Below, piece after piece: positions 36,969 through 48,817 of a stretch of DNA of 64,000 nucleotides. The first letter of the stretch is position 1, and every line of letters begins with the position of its first letter. The position numbers were made by a program, and so were the translations under genes. The DNA comes from Ligula intestinalis (Eukaryota > Platyhelminthes > Cestoda > Diphyllobothriidea > Diphyllobothriidae), in the NCBI GenBank assembly GCA_036362985.1, contig JAYGXS010000003.1, positions 32,575,932 to 32,639,931 of the forward strand. The letters are read 5' to 3'. The notes below the pieces were generated by a model. That model worked only from the letters and a program-made list of their open reading frames with translations. It was not told where the DNA came from and searched no databases.

Positions 36969-39900
36969 TTAAACGAACCGTTTGAAGATGGTGGGGAAAC
37001 GATCGGAGAAGGATTTTGACGGCTTTAGTGGAGCGCCAAGAGCCTGAGTGACTTCTGAGTAAGAAGGCCACTTTTCCATTTTACCGTAACCCACCATCGT
37101 AGGCGGTGACTTCAACATCCGACTCATGAGCTCCTGTAGGTCGTCCGACGTGACTTTGTCTGCAAAAACAAGAGCCCTGCATTAGTTGTGTTCAAAAACT
37201 AGCTTAAATGCAAGATAAAACCCACACAATCTACAGTAATCATTATTTCAAACACAAGGACGTGACTTTGTTCCCGTTTCTTCGAGTGATTTCAGCACGT
37301 CCGTGTAAGACAGACCATAAAAGGACTATGATTGTGCATCAAAACAGGCTACTTTATTGTATAAAGTAGGTATTCATTTATGTCAAAAATGTTCACTCAC
37401 TAATCTCTTGTACCCAGTACTCCGCGGGTTTCCACTCGCCGGATGCCAGAACCTGTCGTGCTATGTCCTCGAAGGCCACAGGTCGCATTTCCAGATTCAT
37501 TAACAACATGGATTCAAGTTGATTCTTCGCGCGCTGCAGTTCGTTTGCATTGATTGGAGCCTCAACGGTGTGACGTATTTCACTGATTAGAACCTTCACA
37601 AGGTGATGCAGATTCTCGGGTTCACAACTGCCCGTGATCGCAAAGAGACCAGTATCTGCATAGGCATGGTTGGCCGCCTGAGCTGAATTCACCCAATGAT
37701 ATCTGCAGGAGACAAAGCACAAGAATAAAATGAGCCTGCCTAATTAGTGTTGCCAGCCAACGGGTAGTCACACTTATCCACCAAATTGAACACAAATTAA
37801 AAGATAAAACAGAAAGATGCGACCTCACATAAAAAAAACACAACAATCTGATGAGTGAGTAGCAGTGTTTAGCAACTTGGACATTCGTGGAAAACGCGTT
37901 TCCAATATAAACGACTATATAAAGCGTATAAAAGGGCTACAAATAGATTTAGATTTAGTAGAGGAATGAATGATTGATGCGAGGATCTCAACTACGTCCA
38001 CATCTAGAAGAACATCTACACTTGTGAACCAGTTTCGACAGCTTGAATTCCACTAAGAGGCCGACAGCAAATGCCCTGGCGTAATACTGCCCATGCAAAT
38101 ATACAGGGCGAATAGGGATCGCGGATGGAAACTCACTCTACAACTGTACGGTCACTTCCGGTTCATCGATGCGGCGGGGTGGCCGTTGCACAAACATACG
38201 GTGTCGAGTGTACGTTGAGGCAGATACACTGTCGGCAAATGCTAACGCATAAAGGCGCGACATAAAATAGACATTATCTGGGCTAGATAGAGCAGACACG
38301 AACAAAGTCGTGTGAGTGCTTGGGTTAAATTCACAGAGGGTGCCCTGTTAAAAAAACGTTCAGCCCCGAGCGAGCTTTAAGGCTTAAGCGACAGGACGAG
38401 GGAATCACCCTCGCTACCAAGAACGATTTCGCTCCGCGAGCACTCGGTTGCGCACGCCACCAGTACGAGGACCGGTTGGATGCCCACGACGATGATTGGG
38501 CGCGAGGGCCCAACCCGTCTTAACTTCTAAGAAATGCCTACTAACGTTAGTTGCGTAAGCGTAATTGAACTCCTCTTTCCTTTTGATCATTCTCGTCACG
38601 CCTTCCACAAGTGTCACCATTAGGGTTGACATTCGGCTTATGATTGAGATCATGGAGAGCTGGGTATATAGTTGGCGTTATTTTTGCTTTAGAATTGATT
38701 TAAGGGTCAGAAAACCTTGAATCAAGGACGCATTTCAAATACGTTTTGTTGAAGTAAAACAAGCTAAATTTAGTGAAAGTGGACGCTCCGGATATCGAAA
38801 TCATTCTCACAGATCAAAAACTGTTGTGCGTGTTGTGCTCTGAAAGGATATTCATAAAAAGCAGAAAAATGTTCAAATAAATCTCTTCCGGAACCAAAAA
38901 ACCTGACCTTACGTCCACAAAAATCACGTCAAAGAAGGTACGAAGAATCGTAGTGACTTTGAGAAACGAATTCGGGTTTTATAGTTTTTTTAAAAGCTGT
39001 ACCCTTTTTATTGCCACGGAACGCAGCAATAAAGTTGTTTGGCAGTATTCCGTTTAGACATACAGAGAATGGGGACAGTAAACAAATAAATATCGACAGT
39101 CCGCGAAGTGGTGACACTGTTTTATGTCATACTGTACGATAAGGATATCAAAGCACTGTCTGTCGCAATTTGATTTTGAGAGCATAGGGGAAGCGGCAAG
39201 AGAAGGGATGTTGCGTAAGTCAATATGTAATATTTTCGATAGTAGACCAGCCCCACTTCAAACTCAAAGCAAATTTACCACGCCCAACTGGACTTTCATC
39301 TAAAAAACACCACTACCACCACTACCCCGTCGCTTCCCCGTTTTAATTCACCTTCATCTTTATTGTAGCCGCACCTTCCACTCAGACAACGGCCTGGTCG
39401 ATAATCTAACTTAGGTCCCCACACCTACCCGTCACACGCGCGCCTCACTGGCCCGCACAGCCAAGGACATTCAGACCTCGAACCCATGCCCATGCAAGAA
39501 CGTGGGATTCAGTGTCAATTCGCCACGATTTAACCCCCTCCCGCTCTCAGAAACACCTATACCGTCATCATCAGCAGTCCCGCAAATACTATTTCAAGTT
39601 ATCCCTACGGTCGAACTACAGTAGATTTGCTGTCGCATGCAACCTTAACTGACCATTTTTTCTCATGGATGCAGTCGGTACATCTAAAAGTTGTAACATA
39701 CTCTATCGAAAACAGGTACAAAAATAATCCTTTTTGTACTCATTTGGTAACAAATTACATCTGCCTCAAAGTTGATCCTTAAACATAGGATATCGTTAGG
39801 TTTAAAAGAAAAAATATAAAAGATGAGATTTTTAAGACGGAAATATGCATTTAGAAGGCATTTAATCTGTCAGTTGATTATCGCTGTCTGTAAATTGTAC

Positions 39901-42900
39901 AAAATAGTCGGCATCTGCAACCAAATTGCGTTACCGCTATGTCACGTCTTCGTAAAAGCTTAGAGGGATATAAGGTTTCCATTAAGCGGAATGTACAGTT
40001 CTGCGAATCCTGCAAGAAAAATTCAGGTCGAAATTTAACCGGGTAATTCAGCGTATATCTGGACAGGTTATTTTGATCAACTGAGTGGATTTAATAATAA
40101 GAAGGGCTTTGTTTTGGAAAACTGCCCTCTTATTTTAAGTTATTGGGGGAAATAGGCTCTCGATTTTGCTAAATCATGAGAATGTTTACATAAAAGGAAT
40201 TCCGTATGCTACTATACATACATATACATTTTGCTGTGGAAGAATTCCATAATTAGTAAAAAAGAAGGAATAATACTGGAAAATTTTGTGCGAAGTTGAT
40301 CACATGGAACTGAAGCGAAGTTTAAGGAATCACATTTATTTTCAGAAAAAAGCAGCAGTAGAAGTTTTAAAAATTATATTTAGCTATTCGGTGAAGTTGT
40401 TTTGCAAAAAATGCAGTAACAAAAAGTTCTTGGTAGAAAATTTTTTACTGCACAGCTTGTCGTACGCGCAAACAAAGTTTCGACATGTAACTGCGCAGAC
40501 AGCCAATTGAAAGGCTTATTGAATGTAAGTCATGTAGAAATATAGTTTTTGTAAACAATAGGTTCTGCTTAAGCTGTATTTAGAAACGGAACAGACAGAA
40601 GAATAATAAGCGTTCTCAGAAAATGGTCATATAAATGGCCTGTTTTTCGCATTTGGACATTTATTATGGATCTTATAATAAATCTCCTTGAGCGAAAAAT
40701 AATCCGTATGTTCTTTCATCTCCAGTCATATTTAATCATTTTCCTTCAGGTAAATTAAGAAAATTGTCAAAAGTCTCCAAGTTTACTGTGACATTACTTT
40801 GAAAAAAGTAAATATACGCAGAAGTTAGTCAGCTTAATATCCAATAAAGGCACTTTTTAAAGAGGTAACCTATTAGGCTGTGAGCCTACTCCAGTCACGG
40901 TACTTAGACAAACACGACAATCAGAAGTACATTCTAGTGCATCTGCGTGTTCTGACTCTCCTTTGCAAAAAAATAAACAACAGCGTAAACTGTTGTTGAT
41001 AGCGAGACTATTATTCAGGCCCGTGTTACTTTTTAAACCGGTCAGTGGACGTAATCAAAGAGGCAGTGAGTGTTCAGTATTGGCTGAGACCAAGCTCTCT
41101 ATCCCAAACAACGAAATAAACCCTGTGGAGTGAAGCTGTGTGGTTTTATAACTAAAATTTACTTTATAACCGTTGAGCCAATGGTTTTGACGAGGTCCAC
41201 CATGTGCCCTACAGCATGACGGCGCAGGGACGGCGACATGCCCGGGCAGTAGATTATAGTGAGAGTAGACTTGTGCTGTATTAAAAGCCTTCTATACTTC
41301 TCCCCGCCAGGTGTTTTGAGGGCGGTACTGGAGGCGGGAGAAGGCGCAATTGGCTAGCGTAGCTGGAGCTGCCCCTCCATGTGCTGCCACATTCTTGAGA
41401 AGGGAGTTTACGAAGTGGTTTTTTACAGAAATTAGTTTCTGCAGGTTGCCACAAAGATACTCGTTCAAAAGCCTACATCCTGATATAACTAAAGTATTTT
41501 GATATTAGGTTGCATGAAAATCAATCTTACAATCTCGCCCAAGTTACCTTTTCGAAACGAAAATACACTTCCGAATTTTGATTCACATTTCATAAGATAG
41601 CACATTTTCTATAAAGACTTGATCATTTCCTCAAAAATTGTCGTCCCAAAATTTGGAAAATAAAACTTACTGATTGAGGACGTTTAAGTAGAGACGGGAG
41701 TGCATGCCCTTGCCAGGACCACCGGCCGAGAAGGAGCCACCGCCACCGAGAAGCGAGTTGAGGAGACAGGCGGTGACGAACTGGGCGTCCTTCGAGCCGC
41801 AGGCCTCCAGTCCGATTGCACAGTGTGCGTATTCAGGCATAGGGGCGTGGTACTGTGACAAGTCACGGTGAACCTAGGATGAAGAAACAGCAGACAAACC
41901 TACAGAAACAGAACACTTGAGTACTCACAGCCGCCATGTAAAAAAATATTGTACACAGTAGAGGGACAAGGTGCGTTTTACGATTCAGTTGGTTAGAAAG
42001 GAATCGCTCACGCGGTACAATGAGGGTGGAGGTACACTACAAGAATGCCTCAGACACAATTAAACATATCCTTCAGACGGAGGTCCACCACCAATAACAT
42101 CCGCAAACCTTAGACAAAATTGAACGTACTCGTTGATGAACGCTCGCCTGACCGCTAACGGAACTCATTCATCCCACTCGGTCGAAGCCTCGACAGAGGT
42201 CCTTACAGTCGTAACAGCTGGTATTATAAGGCAGAAAATATTGCCGGCAAAGACAAGAGAGACTACAATGGTCATTTCTGGCTTATAAGTCTAGTAATAC
42301 CAACTGTTACGGCTGTAAGGGCTTTTGTCGAGGCTCAAGGCAGAGCGGGACAGATGAGTTCCGTTAGTGGTCAGGTAAGAGTTCATCAACGAGTGTCAAT
42401 AGCACCTGACCTAAACCAGAAAGACAACGAACTCGTGGCTCAATGGTTAGGACTTTGATTCTGATCAAAAGGGTCGCGAGTTCGAGGCTTGAGTGGGGCA
42501 CTAATTGGGTCTGGATATGACTGGCTGAAGACGGCTAATAAGCCAGAAATGATCATTTCAATCTCCCTTTTCTTCGTAGGCAATATTATTTGCCTACTAA
42601 TACAATTGAACATATCATCCAGAAGGTCCACCACTAATATCATCCGCAAACCTCAACCTGCTAAATATTAGTTATACGTTAAAATCCTTTTGCCCAACCA
42701 CCTCTGCCTTAGTCTTACCCTTATATTATAGTCATTTTTCTGGAGACACCTGGTATTTGTTGATCAAATTTAGTCTCTTAGTCCCGGCGAGGATATTCGC
42801 CTGGAGTAATCAGGCCGCCGGTAACGGGTTCCATCGATGTCTCACGTAGTAGTCCATTGCCTGAATACGAAGCAGATTTGAGCAGCATCTGCCTCATGCC

Positions 42901-45900
42901 ACTCTTCCCAAAGGCAGTATTTTCCGATAGGAAGACCAGCCCAAGACGGCAGAAGATGTGAGCGGACGCAGTCACTAAAGAACTTTAACAACCCACCTAC
43001 ATGTGGCGCACATGACCTGTCATCTAACTTCACCCCTAAAAGACTTAAACAAGGGAAAAAGTGCGATTTTGCGTGAGCTTTAGTAGAGCTCCTGACCGCT
43101 GAGTCAGACATCAGTCATTTTGTCAAAACAATTCCGAGAGAAATCTAAAGGGGTAAGTCTTCTGCCAAGCAAGAGCATTGTATCTTTTGATGTTACATCC
43201 CTTTTTACAATCAACTTCCTCTCACAGAACAAATATGATGAAACAGAATCACCCCTAGACACGCCCAAAGCCTCCAACTGCGGAAATTCCGTTTCAAGAC
43301 GTTCAATGGAGCAATCGACGGGTGGGTAAAAGGCACGCCAATGAGTTAGACGATTACGGTACTCATCACCGAGGCGGTCCTACAACGACTGGAGTCGCTG
43401 ATCGCCCAACATCACAGAGAAAAATGCTGGGTTTGCTCGTCGACTTCGTCGTCATCAAACGGGATCACAGGCTGCAATTTGAAGAAAATCTGAACACTGT
43501 CAGCCCGGACGAGGGAGGGTGACCAAAATAACCAAGTGGCCTTTCTCGACGTCCTCGTTTGCCGCAAAGAAATGTGGTGGTCTAAAGACAAGTTTTCAGG
43601 AAAGCGACCAATACGACAAACGTAGTGAGCTTCGACAGCAACCACCCGATCAGCCGCAGGCGCAGTTGTGTACGGGTACTATACTGGCGTGTCGAGGCGT
43701 GTTGCCAGTGAACTGTAAGACACAGTTGCCGAATTAAAATGTCTTCGACGGGTGTTTAGAGCGAATGTTTATCCGGGCAACTTCGTCAACCGGTGCATGT
43801 GTAAAAGCGAAGAGAGACATAATTCAATCGGCTCCTAATGTTGCCGGGCATTCCCATACGTTAAGAACATCTCGGAAGCCTTTAGCCGCCTTCTCACGCC
43901 AATAATGTCAGGACGGGTGTTACTAACACGGCGTATTTCTCGAACAGCGATCGACATACAAAACTTTCTCCAGGTATGCATAGCCCAGAGTCGGAAACCC
44001 AATTTCACTTTTGTAAAGCGAGTAAAATGTAAGCACTAAAGCAGACTGAAAAACGTAAATTTGTTAGCTACAATTGGCTGTAGAGGACAAAGTCAACTTA
44101 CCGACAATTCGCCACCAAAGTACATTGGAGTGGATTGATCTGGAGCAATAAGGGTAGAACCAGAGGTTTCCTTCCCATAGGACGTCTCCCAGGGCATGAA
44201 TGACTGCTCTGCGAAGCGTACGAACTCTTCGTGATCTACACCAACGCCGACCAGAACGCAGCGCTCTGGTCTGCAGATAAGATAACAAGAAATCATAATA
44301 GCTGTAAACACTGCACAATAGAAAGGAATAAATGCGGATGGCTACCATAGTCACTTTGGTGGATTTAGAATCTCGGCAATTGTATAGCAGCACAAGGTGG
44401 ACACGCTATTTTTTTGCTACCTGGTGCTCCACTAGATGCAATAATACATTGTAAGTGTACCCATTCAAACTAGCATTCATGAACTGTGGAGAAACGACTA
44501 ATGGCTGAGACAGCACGCCAGCCACCGAACGGGACAAGATGAAGCATCTTCGAGAACTCTCTGTGCCAACGTCAGCTGGCACAGAGGCGGAGTAAAGAGC
44601 ATAGCTGGACGAAATCATGGGGTAGCCCTACCTATTCCCCTTTTAATACGGCTAAGTATTCGTTAACTAATGTACTTGTTTGATTGTAAATATATAGTTC
44701 ACGCTAAAATGCGAAAAAGTGTGGTAGCAATAAAATGTACTTGGTTTTAAGTACTTTTAGTACGGTGCGAAGGGCATTCACAGTGAGTGAATTAAATTCG
44801 GGATAAAAAGCCGATAGGACCAACCTACCTGTAAAGGGAGGCCATAAACTCCATGATGCCCTTCCGCGTTATGCTCCCAATGTTCTCCTTCGGACAATAG
44901 CGAGCCAGACCTAATGTGTTAATACCACCGTAAGCGGCCGAATGAAGGAGTTCGTTGAGGATTGGTTCTACCGGCGGTGACATTTCCAGGGTAGCCAACT
45001 CGAATCCGACGGCTTTGGCGGCCATTTCCACCTCCTTCTCCGTTATTTTTGGACGAAGAGTAGTTTCAGAAAGCACATGTACAAGCGTTTTTAGATGTTT
45101 GCTGATTCCAGAAATCGCATAGACAGTGAAGTCTCTGAAAATATTATAGGAAGGATGAGACAGATGATTGGCCGCGGACGGGCTATTAAAGGAGTAAGTT
45201 GGCCAAAAAAACGTGAAGTTCAAAAACACAGATAATCGGCTTGGTTACAAAAATATCTCACTTGACTCCGAGAAGTCGAAATTGAAAGTTTGATAAAGAT
45301 GTGGGATGCAATGCAAACATTGGAATTCAAAGCGATGACTCAAAACTATGGTTGAAGGAAAGTCATTAATTTTGCGAAAATTCCCATGTTAGAATTAAAA
45401 AGTAGTTTAGACAAACAGATTTTTTCGATCACTCATCAACATGCCTTTACATTGACAAGGAAAATAAATTAGTTAATTATGCACAGGACTTATATGGGTC
45501 TTGGGGTTGAGAGGAGTGATTAATCACCTCTTCGTTTCATCAACTTTTGCATGAGGGAGTTAGAGTTTTGGGGATAATAAAGGAAGGAAATAAGGAAACG
45601 CACACGATCAATTGGAACAAAACCACAAATGAATGTTAGTATGAATGCACGAAAATACCTTGCGATTTGGCAGTCGAATATAGAACTGCAATTTTCAAGT
45701 TCGGCCTGAACTGCGTCACGATCCTTGTATGCATCGGTAGACTAAAAGAAATGGTTAAATAACTGCAAACATACATGGAAACCTAACTTCTCGATGAAAT
45801 GTGAAGTTCCATTGACGTGGTTGATTTCAAAACGGGGCCCAGCAGAGACCATTACTAAAAATTCGCAAAACCGAGCAAGAAAACATACCTCCAATTGTGC

Positions 45901-46255
45901 AATGCATTCCAAATTTATTTTGGGAAACGACACGAAGACCGTTTTTAAGGGTTGTCATTTTCACATCTGACTCGTCCTCAAATTTCGAAGATGCCTCCTG
46001 TGAAGGGCGGGTCGGCAGGGCTTCAGTTAATGGCAGTTTAGTAACATCCGTAGACAGGGAGGAAGTTTGCAGAAAATGTCCACCCGCATTTGAAGGTAAT
46101 AATTCGCGAAAACGAGCTGTGAGGCTTGATGACGGGATCCGGGAGGGAATTAGCCTGCTAAACCGCCCTAGCATATTTTGCACAGAGAAGCACCTTCCAC
46201 ATAGAATAAGACACGGGTGAGGTAGAATAGACATTCTAGATAGGAGTACACGCAT
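36969..46255 (-). CDS. PMPCA: mitochondrial processing peptidase alpha subunit
   Basis: Eight exons (minus): 46255-45889, 45854-45775, 45741-45659, 45134-44829, 44270-44102, 41873-41671, 37702-37401, 37159-36969. They sum to 1701 nt, one 566-residue frame ending in TAA; every intron is GT-AG. With the beta subunit, the product forms the matrix heterodimer that removes targeting presequences. The Arg/Ser-rich N-terminus looks like a presequence. The peptidase M16 domain starts near residue 100. At 141-145 the beta-type zinc motif HxxEH is replaced by HFIEK, the alpha hallmark of a non-catalytic, substrate-binding subunit. The glycine-rich substrate loop [14 protein letters not shown] is at 378-391, and [17 protein letters not shown] in exon 7 is a conserved alpha motif. 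Introns 1 and 2 are only 34 and 33 nt; introns 5 and 6 (2.2 and 4.0 kb) hold transposons. A second in-frame Met at residue 8 could also start translation. A T-rich acceptor (TTTATTTTAG) ends 38 nt upstream of the ATG and may serve a 5'-UTR intron or spliced leader. Confidence 0.93.
37910..38670. other. GC-richer segment within PMPCA intron 6, unclassified
   Basis: Between about 38,030 and 38,530 the intron is clearly more CpG-rich than the AT-rich DNA on either side, which suggests an inserted element. I see no terminal repeats, no tRNA-like boxes and no reverse-transcriptase or transposase motifs. Its open frames on the minus strand are short. Confidence 0.3.
39990..40880 (+). repeat. 0.9 kb unclassified dispersed repeat, copy 2, in PMPCA intron 6
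   Basis: Aligns along its length with 15,425-16,355, with small gaps. Shared blocks run in order: ATCCTGCAAG-like, TTATTTTGATCAACTGAGTG, TTTTGCTGTGGAAGAATTCC-like, TTTTGTGCGAAGTTGAT, AATCACATTTATTTTCAGAA, AAACGGAACAGACAGAAGAA, AAAAATAATCCGT and TTTAAAGAGGTAACCTATTA. It is antisense to the host gene and well away from the flanking splice sites. Confidence 0.75.
42123..42610. repeat. fold-back pair of tRNA-derived SINE-like repeats (copy C) in PMPCA intron 5
   Basis: The left part (42,123-42,298) is a minus-strand body fragment. The right part (42,299-42,610) is a plus-strand copy with body, tRNA-like head (GTGGCTCAATGGTTAGGAC and GAGTTCGAGGCTTGAG, 42,434-42,495) and post-head body. The arms around 42,128-42,222 and 42,305-42,402 are inverted relatives (GTTGATGAACGCTCGCCTGA against the reverse complement of TCAGGTAAGAGTTCATCAAC), so RNA from either strand could form a long hairpin. 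Confidence 0.7.
43100..44000 (+). pseudogene. Penelope-like element remnant: reverse transcriptase core to linker
   Basis: Penelope RT blocks appear in order but in different frames: [20 protein letters not shown] (about 43,148), [15 protein letters not shown] then [16 protein letters not shown] (43,300-43,415), VVIKRD (43,449), [13 protein letters not shown] (43,536), [20 protein letters not shown] (about 43,630-43,690), [12 protein letters not shown] (43,753), and [16 protein letters not shown] (43,858-43,905). Stops and several frameshifts separate them and the catalytic YVDD region is broken, so the copy is dead. The GIY-YIG end is missing. It lies antisense within intron 5 of PMPCA, ending about 100 bp from the acceptor-side exon at 44,102. 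Confidence 0.85.
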
Positions 46256-48817
46256 TGTTAAGTGGTAATGCCCACAGAAATCATAAATATGACTAAAATA
46301 AACAATAACTGGACGCGGACAAGGATTTTTTCTGATTATAAACGTTTTCGCATTACGAAAATGACCCACGTTGGCACAAACGCATACCTTTATTTCGACT
46401 GGACCATTTTACAGGACTTTCGGTCGGCGCGAAGAACTATAGATTGCCTGCTTGAAAAATTTTTAATTGCCACTTCAATTTTCACTCGGTTGTAAAGCTG
46501 ATCACAGACTCTTGATCACTGCTCACCATTTAAGAACAAAGCTGCACATTAAAAATATTAATGTGTCTCGAATGCGTAATATGGAAAACTGGAATCCATT
46601 ACATACCTCGGAGTAGATAACCAAGTGATTTGCTTTCGGCCGTCCTCTACGAAATTTAACAAGCTGCTGAGCAAATGATACATATACGTGATGGGTATTA
46701 TTCGATTATGAGAGCGGCCCGTAGCCTGATTATTTTTCCACTTATGGATACGAACCTAGGGAACAGATTAACTGTGGAAAAGTTGATCGGTCAAGTAACC
46801 TAGGCACATGCTGATGGTTGCTTGGAAAACTGCGAATAGTGGACTGTCACTTCTCTCATCATAACCTTATATTTCTTAATTATGTGGATTAAACTCTGAC
46901 AGATCAAGGCAGGGCCCGCGTTAACCGGGATTCACACCCGCAACCAGTGCCGCACATATAGGGTTTTGATGGCACGCCGAGTCAGGACGCAGTGACACCT
47001 TACTGTGTATTCCATAGCAGTCTCACTAGCCTCCGATCACAGTGGCTTTTATTCTGTTCGTTTGATAACCTGGTTAACCGTGCGTGGCCAAGGCGCGTAC
47101 GTGGCGCATGTAGACAGGCTATTTAGCTTTGGCAACCACTACACCCGATCTCGCCTTCGGTCTTCTTGGCTCTGTCTCGACACCTGACCGAGAGTAGGAG
47201 TAGAGATGGCAGTAGATTCTGTGAAGTACCATCACTAAATTAGTTCACATGCAAGTCGCCGTCCCTGTATCCACCATGCTACGGGGCAGACGGTCTACAA
47301 CTTCGTTTATGATGATCGAAATGGCATGAGCCTTATGGGCTCCTTAGAGTCCCTAAACGTAAAAGGAATGCCCGCATGGCGAAACTTCGCAATGATTACT
47401 GCACTATATGAAGAAGTTGTTAGGACATTTGAAAAAAGCAGTACGTCGTACTCAGAATAGTCGATAAACCAGCAATGTCTCCAACCATGGCATAACATAA
47501 TATACTTGCTGAGACTAAGAGCGCAGTCCGAAACCACAGAGCGGTTGTCATTGTGTTAACACAGCTGCATTCTTTACCAACTCTTTACTCAAACTTCTGT
47601 AAGATAGTCACTTACCAACAGTGCATACCGGACTAGAATAGGATTATCAGTTACGTTAGCTTGCATAAAATGCATAACATAGAAAGTATCATTAAATTGC
47701 GGGTGCTACCGCACCTTAACGCTAAAAGACACTAGTATGAGGCAACAGCAAACTTATGTTGGCCATTCGTTATCATCACGGGGATTATTCGATGTAGATC
47801 ACGGTAAACCCTGACTGATCACCTTGTCGCGGGTTTCATTAGAAATTTGTCACGTACGAAACATTAATTTGGATGGCTCTGATAATGCCTTACCACCTGC
47901 AAAAAGAAAACTCGGCACAGGGAAAGTGCTGGCCAGAATATGCCAGTAAAATATAGGCACGTGGGCAGCCGAAGTAAGCGAACATTTTCGTCAGTACAGT
48001 GATATCCCTGTGTGGGCGCCATGCTGGCATTATGTTTAAAATTTTCTCATACACTGAATTGCATTTGAATGGAAGCTATTTTTTCTCGTTGGTATTACGC
48101 CAGCGACAGTTTTTCTCCTAAAAATCCTTGAGGAGTTTTTTCACTGTCTGCTCCTATTTTCATCCTATGACACAGGACAACTGGCCTAGCCAACAGTCTG
48201 AGAAACGAATTTTCTGCTAACACTGCACATATGTACAAATAGGGCACTCAAATGAATTTTTCCTACATATCCCTCAATATACTGATATTGATACTGATTA
48301 GGAAAAAATGCGCCAAGGAATTCCTTGTTAACAGAGGTCATTTATAGTTAAATTCTCACTAGAAGCTGCTGGATCAACCAAATAATAGTCGACCAATGTT
48401 GCTTAAACTCAAACGCATGAAAACAATGGCCAGCTGACGAAGATAGCGGCAAAACAAAAAAACAATCACCTACACTCCTGTCCACAATCACTACACACTT
48501 TAACTGTAACTACGCGACTTGAACAATGTGTTAAAACAATCATTATTTGGAGAGCAATTTGCGCTAGAGCGTACTCGGACGGTTATCACCACTGAAATCT
48601 TGAGACGATATTCTTTGAACCAGCTGAAAAACCGTCGCGTAAAGATTGGAGATCTAGCTCGCCAACTGCTCCTCGGGTTTCTGTAATGGGAAGTTTTGCA
48701 ACTTTAATAAGGTTAATAATAATTAGGCTTATTTGTAAAGCACATCTTTGGCGACGTCAAAAAACATCAAAAAATTGCTATATGTAGTCAACGAGTTGAT
48801 AAGCAATTCAAGAATTA
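46256..48817. other. upstream flank of PMPCA, no further gene recognised
   Basis: This should contain the PMPCA promoter, but I cannot identify a TATA box or other sites with confidence. Near 46,915-46,975 the minus strand reads GGTTGCGGGTGTGAATCCCG, a degraded B-box-like sequence that may mark another tRNA-derived repeat continuing to about 47,280. Confidence 0.35.
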
